NCBI GenBank assembly: GCA_026261815.1
Contig: JAMPIT010000269.1
Span: 992,001 to 1,056,000 of the forward strand
Direction of reading: 5' to 3'
DNA: 64,000 bases
Source: Monarcha castaneiventris obscurior
Taxonomy: Eukaryota; Chordata; Aves; Passeriformes; Monarchidae
Part shown: one piece after another, positions 37,901-47,406 of the stretch
Position numbering within the stretch: position 1 is the first letter of the stretch
Layout of the letters: every line of letters begins with the position of its first letter
Notes under the pieces: model-generated
Database searches by the model: none
What the model was told of the DNA's origin: nothing
What the model saw: the letters and a program-made list of their open reading frames with translations, nothing else
Position numbers and translations under genes: made by a program

Positions 37901-38983
37901 TGGTGCTGCCATTCCTGGGGCCTTTCGCTGCTGGGAGGGAGCTGCGGGTGCCCAGCCCCTTCCCAGGACATCCAGCTGGGGCTGCTGGCACTTTTCAGAC
38001 ACTGTTTTTTCATCAGGAAATGTTGAGCCAAGGAAATGCTGCCCAGAGGTGCTCCTTCCTTTCATCTCAACAGTCTGAAGCTTCTTGTTCGTTTTCAAAA
38101 CTCAGCTAAAGTGAAATTACCTGACTTTCAGCAGAAAAGCACAACAGAAGCCTCCTCCCAAGCAGTAATTAAGTAATTTCCGTAATTGGCTATTTATTAA
38201 ATGCTGATTTTAACTTTCCACCCTATTTCTGTGCAGTGCAGTTCATTCACTGACACTGAGCCCTCTGGATTTCCCAGTGATGTTTCATTGCTCTCGCTGG
38301 CCTTGAGTAAATCCAGGTTCTGTTCCTGGGACTCTGCCGTGCCAGGAGAAGCCCCCAGCAGGACCCAGACCATGCCCAGGGTGGGCTCTGGGCTCCCTCC
38401 CCTCACCCTGGAGCTGGGAATTCAGGGAGCCACCCAAGGACCCTCTAAAGGGACCTGCCAAGAGATTTAATTTCATTATTTAATTTTCCAAAATCCCAGC
38501 AGATCAAGGATAGCGGGGCTGGATATTTCAATTATGGCACATTGCAGGCTTCATTTGGATCCATTCTGTCACAGCAGTGAATTCCTTTTCTCTGCTGGAA
38601 GTCGTAGAAGGCTTGGCTGTGAGTTCATGGCTGGGAGGGGATGGAGCACTGCTCTTGTCCCGAAGCTCACCCAGCAAATACAGAGGGAAGGAGGGGAATC
38701 TTCTCTGGGATTTTTCCTCAGCATTCATGACCTCCTGGATCAGCTCCAGAATTCCAGCTAAAGCTTCCACGTCCCTGGAAAGCAGCAGTTGCTGAAACTC
38801 CTGCTGATGCCTCGAGCAGCCCTCCCTGGCTGCCGTCCCACTGATTTCCGCAGGTTAACGCTGCCCTGGGGCTGCAGCAGGAGCGGGAGGAGCTGGCACA
38901 GCCCGTGCCCAGAGAGGGCAGAGCTCTGCTGCCTTTCCGAGCCCAACCCGCCCACCGAGGAGCCTGGGTGGTCCACGGTGCCA

Positions 38984-39683
38984 GCCTGACCCCGGGCAGG
39001 CTCTGCGGGATGCAGGCATCCATCCCTGACCCAGGGCAGGCTCTGCAGGGTGCAGGGATCCATCCCTGACCCCGGGCAGGCTCTGCGGGATGCAGGGATC
39101 CATCCCTGACCCAGGGCAGGCTCTGCGGGATGCAGGCATCCATCCCTGACCCAGGGCAGGCTCTGCGGGATGCAGGGATCCGTCCCTGAGCCAGAGCAGG
39201 CTCTGCAGGATGCAGGGATCCATCCCTGACCCAGGGCAGGCTCTGCAGGATGCAGGGATCCATCCCTGACCCAGGGCAGGCTCTGCAGGATGCAGGGATC
39301 CATCCCTGACCCAGGGCAGGCTCTGCGGGATGCAGGGATCCATCCCTGAGCCAGGGCAGGCTCTGCGGGATGCAGGGATCCATCCCTGACCCAGGGCAGG
39401 CTCTGCAGGATGCAGGGATCCATCCCTGACCCAGGGCAGGCTCTGCAGGATGCAGGGATCCATCCCTGACCCAGGGCAGGCTCTGCAGGATGCAGGGATC
39501 CATCCCTGACCCAGGGCAGGCTCTGCGGGATGCAGGGATCCATCCCTGAGCCAGGGCAGGCTCTGCGGGATGCAGGGATCCATCCCCAAACCCAAACAAG
39601 CTCTGCAGGATGCAGAGATCCATCCCCAGACTCAAACAAGCTCTGCAGGATGTGGGGATCAATCCCCAGACCAGATCAGGCTC
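38984..39683. repeat. 40-bp minisatellite, 17 units, no indels
   Basis: Units start with CTCTGCRGGATGCAGGGATC and continue CATCCCTGACCCAGGGCAGG. They fall at exact 40-base steps from 39001 to 39641, plus partial units at both ends. Units vary at a few positions only (CGG/CAG, GGGATC/GGCATC, ACCC/AGCC). The last three units (after about 39580) are the most diverged (CATCCCCARACYCAAACAAG). The unit has no stop in any minus frame, so open frames of about 250-310 codons appear on the minus strand in all three frames. Confidence 0.97.
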
Positions 39684-39762
39684 TCCAGTTCGCTGTGATC
39701 CATCGGGAATTCCCTCACCCTCTCAGCCCTTGTTTTCCAGCGCTGCCACGTTGCTGTCTCCA

Positions 39763-40262
39763 CTTGCCCCGTGTCCCCCCGTGTCTCCCCATGTCCCCCC
39801 CGTCCCCCTGTGTCCCCGCGTGTCCTCCCTGTCCCCCTTGTCCCCCCCGTCCCCCTGTGTCCCCGCGTGTCCTCCCTGTCCCCCTTGTCCCCCATGTCCC
39901 CCTGTGTCCCCCTGTGTCCCCCATGCCCCCCATATCCCTCTGTGTCCCCCCATGTCCCCCATGTCCCCCTGTGTCCCCCCATGTCCCCCTGTATCTCCCC
40001 GTGCCCCCCACATCCCCCCATGTCCCCCTGTGCTCCCACATCCCCCCATGTCCCCCCGTGCCCCCCATGTGCCCCCACATCCCCCCATGCCCCCCATGTC
40101 CCCTGTGCCCCCACATCCCCCCATGCCCGTTGCCCCGGCCCCCCATCCCCCATGTCCCCCCCGTGCCCCCTGTGCCCCTCTATCCCCCACATCCCCCCAT
40201 GTCCCCCTGTGCCCCCACATCCCCCCATGTCCCCCCGTGCCCCCCACATCCCCCCCTGCCCC
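39763..40262. repeat. C-rich, G-free-like tract (CCCCCATGTCCCCCTGTG) upstream of exon 9
   Basis: About 500 bp are made almost wholly of C-runs of 3-6 split by ATGT, GTGT, ACAT or GTG. The minus strand therefore holds dozens of G-runs capable of G-quadruplexes, and the plus strand could form i-motifs. It ends about 45 bp before the exon 9 acceptor. Spurious proline-rich (plus) and glycine-rich (minus) frames arise from it. Confidence 0.93.
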
Positions 40263-40308
40263 CTTTGCCCCGTGGCACGGCCGCTCTGAGCGCTGTTCTC
40301 TCCCGCAG

Positions 40309-40494
40309 ACGTGGAGCGCGCCGGGGACATCGCGCTGTACTCGGGGCTGGCGGCGGCGGTGCTGGCGGTGGCCGTGCTGGCGCTGGGGGTGACCCTGTAC
40401 CGGCGCAGTCAGAGTGAGTACGGCGTGGATGTCATTGATTCCTCTGCACTCACGGGAGGCTTCCAGACTTTTAATTTTAAAACAGTCAGACAAG
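40309..40494 (+). CDS. UNC5D: UNC5D exon 9: transmembrane helix and DVID segment
   Basis: 186 nt, phase 1 at both ends. It codes [13 protein letters not shown], an alanine/valine/leucine-rich membrane helix of about 23 residues (IALYSG to GVTLY), the stop-transfer RRSQS, then [16 protein letters not shown] and [14 protein letters not shown] lies where UNC5B has its DITD caspase site before SSALTGG, so it is a likely caspase cleavage motif. The authentic donor is CAAG|GTTAGT. A second donor-like AGA|GTGAGT lies inside the exon at 40414, exactly 81 nt upstream and in the same phase. Confidence 0.97.
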
Positions 40495-42051
40495 GTTAGT
40501 GCGGCGATTTCCTTCTCTTCTCTGCAGAGCTCCCCCCCGCTCAGGCACGCCTGGATTTGGGGAGGGGGGGTTTGGGGCAGCCAGGGCAGGGGTGGGGACC
40601 CTGGAACTGGCTCTGGGGTGTCCCACAAACACAGAATCCTTCCTGGCCACGCTCCAGAGGCTTTAGAAATGCTGTCCCACCTTCTGCACTGACTTAGGGA
40701 AAGCTCAAACTAAAGCAAAGCAACCAAACCAGAGCAAGCCCAGGCAGCAGAGCTGTACTTCCCTCCTGTTCTCAGTTCAGACCTTGCCCTCACTCCAAGA
40801 AAAGGGATTATTCTTTTACTGATAATCTGAGACCCCCAGCTGGAAGTGGTTTGTGACCTGCTGTAACACCCAGACACTGAGGTCTGTGGGGAATAAATGT
40901 GTGTAAAACTGGGTCCGTTAAAAAAGACCCCTAAAACTCTAGAAAAAAACCCCACCAGTGCCATAAAATATGGACAAAACATTTACTAAAAGCAGTGCTC
41001 AGGTTTTCAGGAATGTTATTTCCTTTGAGCAGGAAGGTGGGGAGGGAGAGAAAGGGGGATGAAAGCAGAATGTTTCTCTGATGCTGTGCTGCCATTCTAC
41101 CTCAGACCTGCCTGATTGTGGGTGGGTGGGAGCGTGGGCAGGGTGTGAAAGTGTCCCCATGTCTCTGTTCTCTCTTCAGAAAAGGGAAATATGTTGCAGA
41201 GTTTGTTTGGGGGGGTTTTGTGGTGTTGTTTTTACAGTTCCTTTATTTCCTGGAGACGTTCCTCACCAAGCATGACTTGCAAGAAATTGGGAAAAGGGCT
41301 TGGCAGACAAGGACGTTTGAAGGAGGTTCATTCATCCATTTCTAAATCCAAACCTTTAATTAGGGCTGTGCAAATCTCAATGACTGTCTCAGATAGGAAC
41401 ATTTTCCTTTGTGGTTCAGTTTGAATCTTGTTTTGAGTCTGGGGAATTGTTTGCTTGACTTAATGCTTAAAACCTTTCGTTCTGGATGCTCTGAAAAAGC
41501 CCAGCTAAAAAACTAAACAACCAAAGAAAAAGACCCCACCACAAAACCAAACAGCCGAAGGGTTCAGGCCCTAAATCCAGCCACTCCTTCTCATTTTTCA
41601 GAGTGCTTTTTGAGGTAAAATGCCTCTAAATGAGTAACTGTGATGTCTTTCCCTGTATTACTCTTGTCCCACTTCCCTTTCAGCCCAGTTTCCCTCAGGC
41701 ATGACGTTGTGGGTTTGTGTAAAAGGTCTGCAGGAAGATGTTGTCACCCAGTGGGGTTCTATGTAAGGAAAGAAAGCAACACGATAGAAAAAAGGGCAAA
41801 CACACAAACTTGAATCCAAAACAAAAGGAGGCTCCTCCTTGGATTCCTTGGAGCTGCCTCAGGTGTGGGAAAGATGAAGTGTGTCAGATCTTTGTGTCAG
41901 TTCCTCTGTTCTCTAACGTGGCCTGCTGTGATTTTGAGCTCCAAGAGCTCGGGGAGGGCAGAGCGAGTGCCAGCGGGAACGGGGAGGGCTCGGGAAGGGA
42001 TTCCTGAGGCGTCCCCTCCTTCCGTGACTCCCCCTGCTCCTGTGCCCACAG
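40495..42051 (+). other. UNC5D: UNC5D intron 9
   Basis: 1.6 kb, opening GTTAGT and closing TGCCCACAG. It is free of recognisable repeats apart from short A-rich words (41500-41560). No further exon seen. Confidence 0.85.
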
Positions 42052-42429
42052 GTAACTCCCTGCTCCTGAACTCGTCCCTGCAGCCCGACCTGACGGTCAG
42101 CAGGACCTACAGCGGCCCCATCTGCCTGCAGGACCCCCTGGACAAGGAGCTGATGACGGAGTCGTCGCTGTTCAACCCCCTGGCCGACATCAAGGTCAAG
42201 GTGCAGAGCTCCTTCATGGTGTCCCTGGGTGTTGCTGAGAGGGCCGAGTACCAGGGCAAGGCCCACCCCGGCACCTTCCCCCACGGGCCCCACAGGGCCT
42301 TCGGGACGATCCAGGCCAGGAACAAGGCCATGTACATCCAGAACCTGGCCTCCATCTCCAGCAGCAGCGAGCTGAGGACCACGGCCCTGTTCGGGCACCT
42401 GGGGGGCCGCTTGGTGGTTCCCAACACAG
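42052..42429 (+). CDS. UNC5D: UNC5D exon 10: cytoplasmic linker
   Basis: 378 nt, phase 1 at both ends, the longest coding exon. It codes [72 protein letters not shown] and ends [13 protein letters not shown]. In the family this linker separates the juxtamembrane region from ZU5. The middle part ([36 protein letters not shown]) is the least conserved section against human UNC5D. The ends are near identical. Confidence 0.97.
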
Positions 42430-44214
42430 GTGGGTGGATCCTTTCTCATTAAAAGCACATAAAAGAATTTTAGATTAGGCTGCCTGATGCCGTGTTTTAT
42501 AACTAAATCTAAAAAAAAAAAAAAAAAAAGCCAGGGAAGGAAAAGTAGGGGCCCCGTTAATGCAAATTTTGGGAAGTAGGGCACGTTGCCCACACAGGAC
42601 ACAAGTGATCAGAGGGAAGCCTGGGCTGAGGAGTGAGGAGGCATTATGCCTGTTTGAACTGTTTTAAATTACTGCCTCTCTTGATGTCTTCAGCATGAAA
42701 GTCACATTAATCAAAGCTGTGGCTTGCTTGGATCCTGCTCCAAAGGAAAGGCTCCCCGGGAAGGGGTCAATACCAGATCTTATGTAAGGGGCTCACGTTC
42801 CAGCAGCAGCACTAGGCCCCACAGCCCTGCCTGGGGGGCAGAGGGACAGCCAGGCCTGGGGACAGCCCCACTGCCCACCAGGGTCCTGCCCCCTCCTGCC
42901 TGCCTGTTCTGCTCTTTCCTGGAGCAAAAAGCTCCACAGTTCCCACAGCGGGGCCCTTCCGAGTCAGCCCCGTGCCGGGCTGGGCGCTGGGATGTTCCCT
43001 TTGCTTTGCCTCAGGAGTTTTGTGACTTCAGGGCTTTGTGGGACGTGTTTTAGACTTGCAGGATTGTTTGTGAAATGGGCTGAACAGCAGCTCAGAGCCA
43101 GCAAAGGCTCTCAGGGCCCCGCAGTTGTCCCACAGGGCTGTGTTTGCTTCACCCTGACCACAGTCCTTACCTTGGGCACCTTCTCTCTCCAAAAGGCAGC
43201 ACAAAAAGCCAGATATCCCACTGCCAGCTAAGGGTTGTCATCCTTCAAACTGCGGTGACATTTACTCACTTTAAATTCAGCTTTGTTTTCGTTTGACCAG
43301 TGGCTCCAGGATTATCTGCTGCTCTCTGGTTGAACTGGATGATTTAGAGCTTTATCCTTCATGTCCCATAAAACGGGTGCGTTAAAGGTTACCATAAAAA
43401 ACGTGGTTTGTGTTTAGAGAGGATTGATAACAGCCACAGTCCAGGGCTGCACCAGCATGCACAACACGTGGAATGTTTTCCTTTCTCCACAGACTGGGTT
43501 TGTGTTGAGGAAGGAGCACTGCAGAGGCACTGAGTGGAGGCATGAATTAAGAATTCCCTCATACTGTATATTTAGCAACTTTATGTAATAGTAGTCCTAT
43601 CAATTAGATTATTAAAATATGTATTTGGTCCACTTGCAATTTATGTAATTCTGCTGCCTTTATGTAAGATCAGCTTTGCTAAGCAGTTGTAAATTCCAGT
43701 GTGATCAAGTCAGTGCCTCGCCGAGGCTCTGCGGTGTGTGACAGATGCAGTCAAACACATCCCTCCTCTCCTGAGAGGGAGATAAAGCAGTTTAATTCCA
43801 GTGGTACCCAGTGGAAAACTCCCTTGTTAACTTCTGATCCACTCTGGCGGTGTAAAAGGAGAATGGGGTCACCTGGATCCAGGGGTTGGGATGTGTAGGA
43901 ACAAAGGAGTGATCTCCCTGCAGGCTCAGGCTGGGGCAGGGGCTCTCTCCATGAGGAGATTCCCTGGGATCCCACAATGATCAGGTTCGATTTCAAAAAG
44001 GAAAGGGGCAAAGAGGTTCAAGAGGCTTTTTGGGAAATCAGATGTCTTCCCCTTTAATGGAAAAGTAGCAGCTTTATTTCCTTTAATAGTTTATTTTCCT
44101 TTCATCTGATGACGTTGCCATTCCAAGCAGGAATTCAGAGGAACATTCCTTTAGGGCTGCTCCCTGGGGTGTGTGTTCCCTGTCCCTCACATCCCTGCCC
44201 TTGTTCTTTCACAG
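42430..44214 (+). other. UNC5D: UNC5D intron 10
   Basis: 1.8 kb. A run of 19 A at 42511-42529 lies only 80 bp past the donor. A short AT-rich patch at 43550-43690 (CAATTAGATTATTAAAATA) might be a conserved element. It closes TTCTTTCACAG. No exon recognised. Confidence 0.8.
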
Positions 44215-44299
44215 GGGTCAGTCTGTTGATTCCACATGGAGCCATTCCTGAGGAGAGTTCCTGGGAAATCTACCTGGCCATCACACAGAAGGAGTCCAG
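44215..44299 (+). CDS. UNC5D: UNC5D exon 11: start of ZU5 domain
   Basis: 85 nt, phase 1 in and phase 2 out. It codes [28 protein letters not shown]. The [12 protein letters not shown] motif is the conserved opening strand of the UNC5/ankyrin ZU5 domain. Donor AG|GTGAGA. Confidence 0.97.
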
Positions 44300-45980
44300 G
44301 TGAGAGCACACAGACACAGAGCCAGGATCAGGGATCTGCCTCCTTTACTGGATGTGGAATGGAATGTGCAGGAGTCACTCCTCATCCCCACTGCTGCTCT
44401 GCCCACCCTGCTGTGACCCTGTGAGGGACACAAAAGTGCCCTTGGAGCGATGCTCCCATGAAATCCATGGAATCCTCGGACATGCTGCCAAAGGAGATCG
44501 TGTGCCTGCTGCTCCCTTCTCCTCTCCCTGCTCAGGGGGAACTCAGCAGCTGCAGCTCAGGCTCTGGGGGTGCTTTGATTTATTTTTTTTTTAGCCTTAG
44601 AATGCTACAGACACTTGGAAGCACCGAGGCTTCAACAGGATTTATTGTTGTGGCACTTGAAAAAGGAAAAAAAAGAAATTGGCCTTTTTTTTGTTACCCT
44701 GTTGTGGGTTTTTCTCCTCCCCTGCAGTCTCCCTCTCAGCAGCACTGGCACAGAGACTGCAGGGAGGGCCTGGAACATTCCAGCCTTTCCAGCAGGAATG
44801 GTGCTTTCAAAGTGCATTTTCTGAGCACCCACAGCTACAGCCCCACCGAGCTGGGAGCTGGGGGAGCTGTGCAGAGCCTGCTTGGATTTGGAACCTGAGG
44901 GATTGGAGCCCAGGGCTGCGCCCCGGGCACTGGGATGGGGTACCCAAGTCAGCTTGGGCTTTTCCCCTTTTTATATCCTGGTCTTATTATTGTATCTCCT
45001 TATTTTTGTCTTGGTTGAGGTCCTTTCCCTGATTTTTATTGGTTGAGGTTCCTGCTCTCGTTTTTTACCTTTTGCTTTGATTGGAGGAGGGAGCTGCGTC
45101 ATTTAGAAGCCAATAATGGGGATCACACAACCCCAATGAATTAAAATACAACCAAACAGCACCAAAACCCCCAGGGCAAGAGATTTCATTGCTGATTCAG
45201 TGTCCAACTGAGTCTCCTCCACTCTGGCACTGCTCCTGCCCAGGTATTTATTCCAAGAGACGCGGCAAACACGTGGATGCAGAGCTGGGTTAAATTTGAG
45301 TGGGAGGGAAGAAAAGCAGATTCTTCTCAGACATTTCATGTCTGTAGCCAGCAGGCAGAGGATGCAGCAGCCGTTAATTCAGCCCAGGTGAATCCCTGGA
45401 GCTCAGCTGTGCTGCTGGGATCTCCCCTGCCTCTCCCAGAGCCACAGACACCGTTCCACTTTGCCCAGTCCTAAATCCAAGCAGAGCCCTGTCCCTGAGC
45501 CGGTGTAAGTCACTGGGCTCGCTCCTCCTGCAGAATATAAATGGGTTTTCAAAGCAGGGAGATCACACTCAATCTGGAAAAATTTATGAGCCTGTGTTTT
45601 TTAAACCATAATTTGTTTTATCTTTGCTCCTGTGAAAATATTGTTGATGGCAGCGTTTGAAGGCAGAGCACGGCAGGGACGGGACCAGCTGGTGCTTGAA
45701 GCGGGGCTGGCTGGCACAGAGCAATTTCAGTGCTGGATTTGGGTTAAACAAATTGAAATTTCAGTGCTGGATTTGGGTTAAACAAATTGAAATGTATTTT
45801 AAATACCAGAACCCTAAACTGACCGGCCACTGATTGGAGTTAGATGGGGTCTAATGGGTTTGTTTCATCTGCAGCTGCTGCTTCCACGTGAAAGGAGCAG
45901 AAATGAGCTTATCTTACTCTGTAGCAGAATGTTGGTGAATTCTCCCTGCTGACAGCCACTCTTGTCTTTGCTGCCCCAAG
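44300..45980 (+). other. UNC5D: UNC5D intron 11
   Basis: 1.7 kb with a 34-bp tandem duplication at 45723. It holds poly-T patches around 44582 and no exon or mobile element that I recognise. Confidence 0.85.
45723..45790. repeat. Perfect 34-bp tandem duplication
   Basis: AATTTCAGTGCTGGATTTGG followed by GTTAAACAAATTGA occurs twice head to tail with no mismatch, which suggests a recent event. Confidence 0.95.
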
Positions 45981-46149
45981 CCTGGAGCCGGAGGGCCCCG
46001 AGGTGCTGCTGGGGCCTGAGGTGAGCTGCGGGCCCCCTGAGCTGAGCGTGAGCACCCCCTTGGCACTGACCATCCCTCACTGCGCCCACGCCGACCCCCA
46101 GCACTGGAGCATCCACCTCAAAAGGAGGACTCAGCAGGGGAAGTGGGAG
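45981..46149 (+). CDS. UNC5D: UNC5D exon 12: ZU5 domain, middle
   Basis: 169 nt, entering in phase 2 and leaving in phase 0. It codes [54 protein letters not shown] and [10 protein letters not shown] and ALTIPHCA are ZU5 hallmarks, and [10 protein letters not shown] matches UNC5D. The acceptor CCCCAAG is weak for the -3 position (A instead of C/T). Confidence 0.96.
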
Positions 46150-47178
46150 GTAAGCTCAGCCCCCAGCCCGTGCCCACCATGGAAATGGAATTAACCCTCG
46201 GTGCAGGCGCAGTCAGAGGTTCTGTCAGGGGTAGGCACACAGAGACAGCTGACAGAAACAATTATGACAACAAATAAAAAGATTTTGCACTTTGTGAAGA
46301 AGCAGCAGAATTGTTTTGGGCTGTTTTACCAAGATGTGCAAAACCTTATGGCTACAAACCTCATCCATGGATCCCATAACTGCAGCCTGTCCTTTCCCCC
46401 TCTGAGCCCCAGCCTGGATTTTGCTCTGCTTTAAACCATCCCCAGGCCAGGTCAGGTTTCCTAATTCAGATTTAATCAGCTCTTGGGCAGCTCCAGCAGG
46501 GTTGGAGTAGGACACAGGGATGCAGGGACACAGGGACACAAAGACACAAGGATGCAGGGACACAGAGACACAAGGATGCAGGGACACAGAGACACAAGGA
46601 CACAGGGACACAAGGACACGGGGACACAAGGACAGAGGGACACAGGGACACAAGGACACAGGGTCACAGGGTGCAGCTCCCTCCTGGTGGGGCTGCAGGG
46701 CAGGACTGAGCAGCAAAGGCAGAGCAGAGGGAGTTTTTGCTGGAGGTAAACGTGGCTCTAATGGGAATTCTGGAAGGAAGTCAAACCCCAGCCATTGTTC
46801 AAGGTTTGCTTATTGACTTGAACCTTCAAGGTAATTTTTTAACTTGGCATTGGGGGAAAAAATTAGCCAGGAAGTCAAGAGCACTTGGGAAAAAAAAAGC
46901 TGCTAAAATTGCTTACGCATCATCATTGTTATCGTAGGTACACACCGAGCTCTGCACAGGGCACGGCCATAAATCCTCCTGCTGACTCAGGCTAAATTGG
47001 GAATATTTACCCAGGGAAGCTGTCCCCCTTGTCCCCTTCCCCGAGTGCAGCTTGGCTCTCAGCAGCTCTCTGCATCCCAGTTGAATAAAAATAAAGAGCT
47101 AAAGCCATGACTCCTATTGTCGAGGCCTGTGGATTCGCCTTCACTTTATTCTTTTTAAACCTGAATTTCATTTTGCAG
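46150..47178 (+). other. UNC5D: UNC5D intron 12
   Basis: 1.0 kb. It holds a GACACARG minisatellite (46510-46672). The sequence from 46800 is AT-richer. It closes ATTTTGCAG. The open frames around 46225-46816 come from the repeat. Confidence 0.85.
46510..46672. repeat. Minisatellite of GGACACAGG/GGACACAAG words
   Basis: About 160 bp of 8-bp GACACAGG, GACACAAG and GATGCAGG words, partly arranged as 24-bp higher-order units. The minus strand reads as repeated CCCTGTGTCC, similar to the C-rich block of intron 8. Confidence 0.92.
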
Positions 47179-47406
47179 GAAGTGATGTCTGTGGAAGAGG
47201 AAACTACTTCTTGCTACTGCCTGTTGGATCCTTATGCCTGTCACATTCTCTTAAACAGCTTTGGAACTTATGCCCTAATTGGGGAACCCATCTCTGACTG
47301 CGCCGTTCGACAGCTGAAAGTCGCCGTTTTTGGCTGCCTGTCTTGCAATTCTCTGGATTACAATCTGAGGGTTTATTGTATGGATAACACCCCTTGTGCA
47401 TTCCAG
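47179..47406 (+). CDS. UNC5D: UNC5D exon 13: end of ZU5, start of UPA
   Basis: 228 nt, phase 0 at both ends. It codes [72 protein letters not shown] and [18 protein letters not shown] and [10 protein letters not shown] close ZU5, and LKVAVFG opens the UPA domain. Match to UNC5D is high. Confidence 0.98.

Larger units (their letters stand above)
34243..40308 (+). other. UNC5D: UNC5D intron 8 (6.1 kb)
   Basis: It contains a CR1 3' region (34690), then mixed unique sequence to 38980, then a 40-bp minisatellite (38984-39683) and a C-rich block (39763-40262). It closes with TCTCTCCCGCAG. Long open frames on both strands from 38700 to 40400 arise only from these repeats. Confidence 0.85.

Noticed and set aside
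38718..39662. Minus-strand open frames of about 246-314 codons reading repeated GSGMDPCIPQSLPWV-like units
   Set aside because: All three minus frames are open because the 40-bp repeat unit has no stop. The three protein readings are frame-shifted versions of one repeat, with no start context or splice structure.
38984..39683. CRISPR-like array of regular repeats
   Set aside because: Units are directly adjacent with no unique spacers, and the context is a vertebrate intron. It is a minisatellite.
39530..40628. Proline-rich (+) and glycine/histidine-rich (-) open frames of up to about 300 codons
   Set aside because: They are produced by the C-rich tract and the minisatellite next to it. Parts overlap exon 9 in the wrong frame or on the wrong strand.
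42511..42529. A19 run as the tail of a processed retrocopy
   Set aside because: No coding or SINE-like body precedes it. The upstream bases are exon 10 and its donor. It is treated as a simple repeat.
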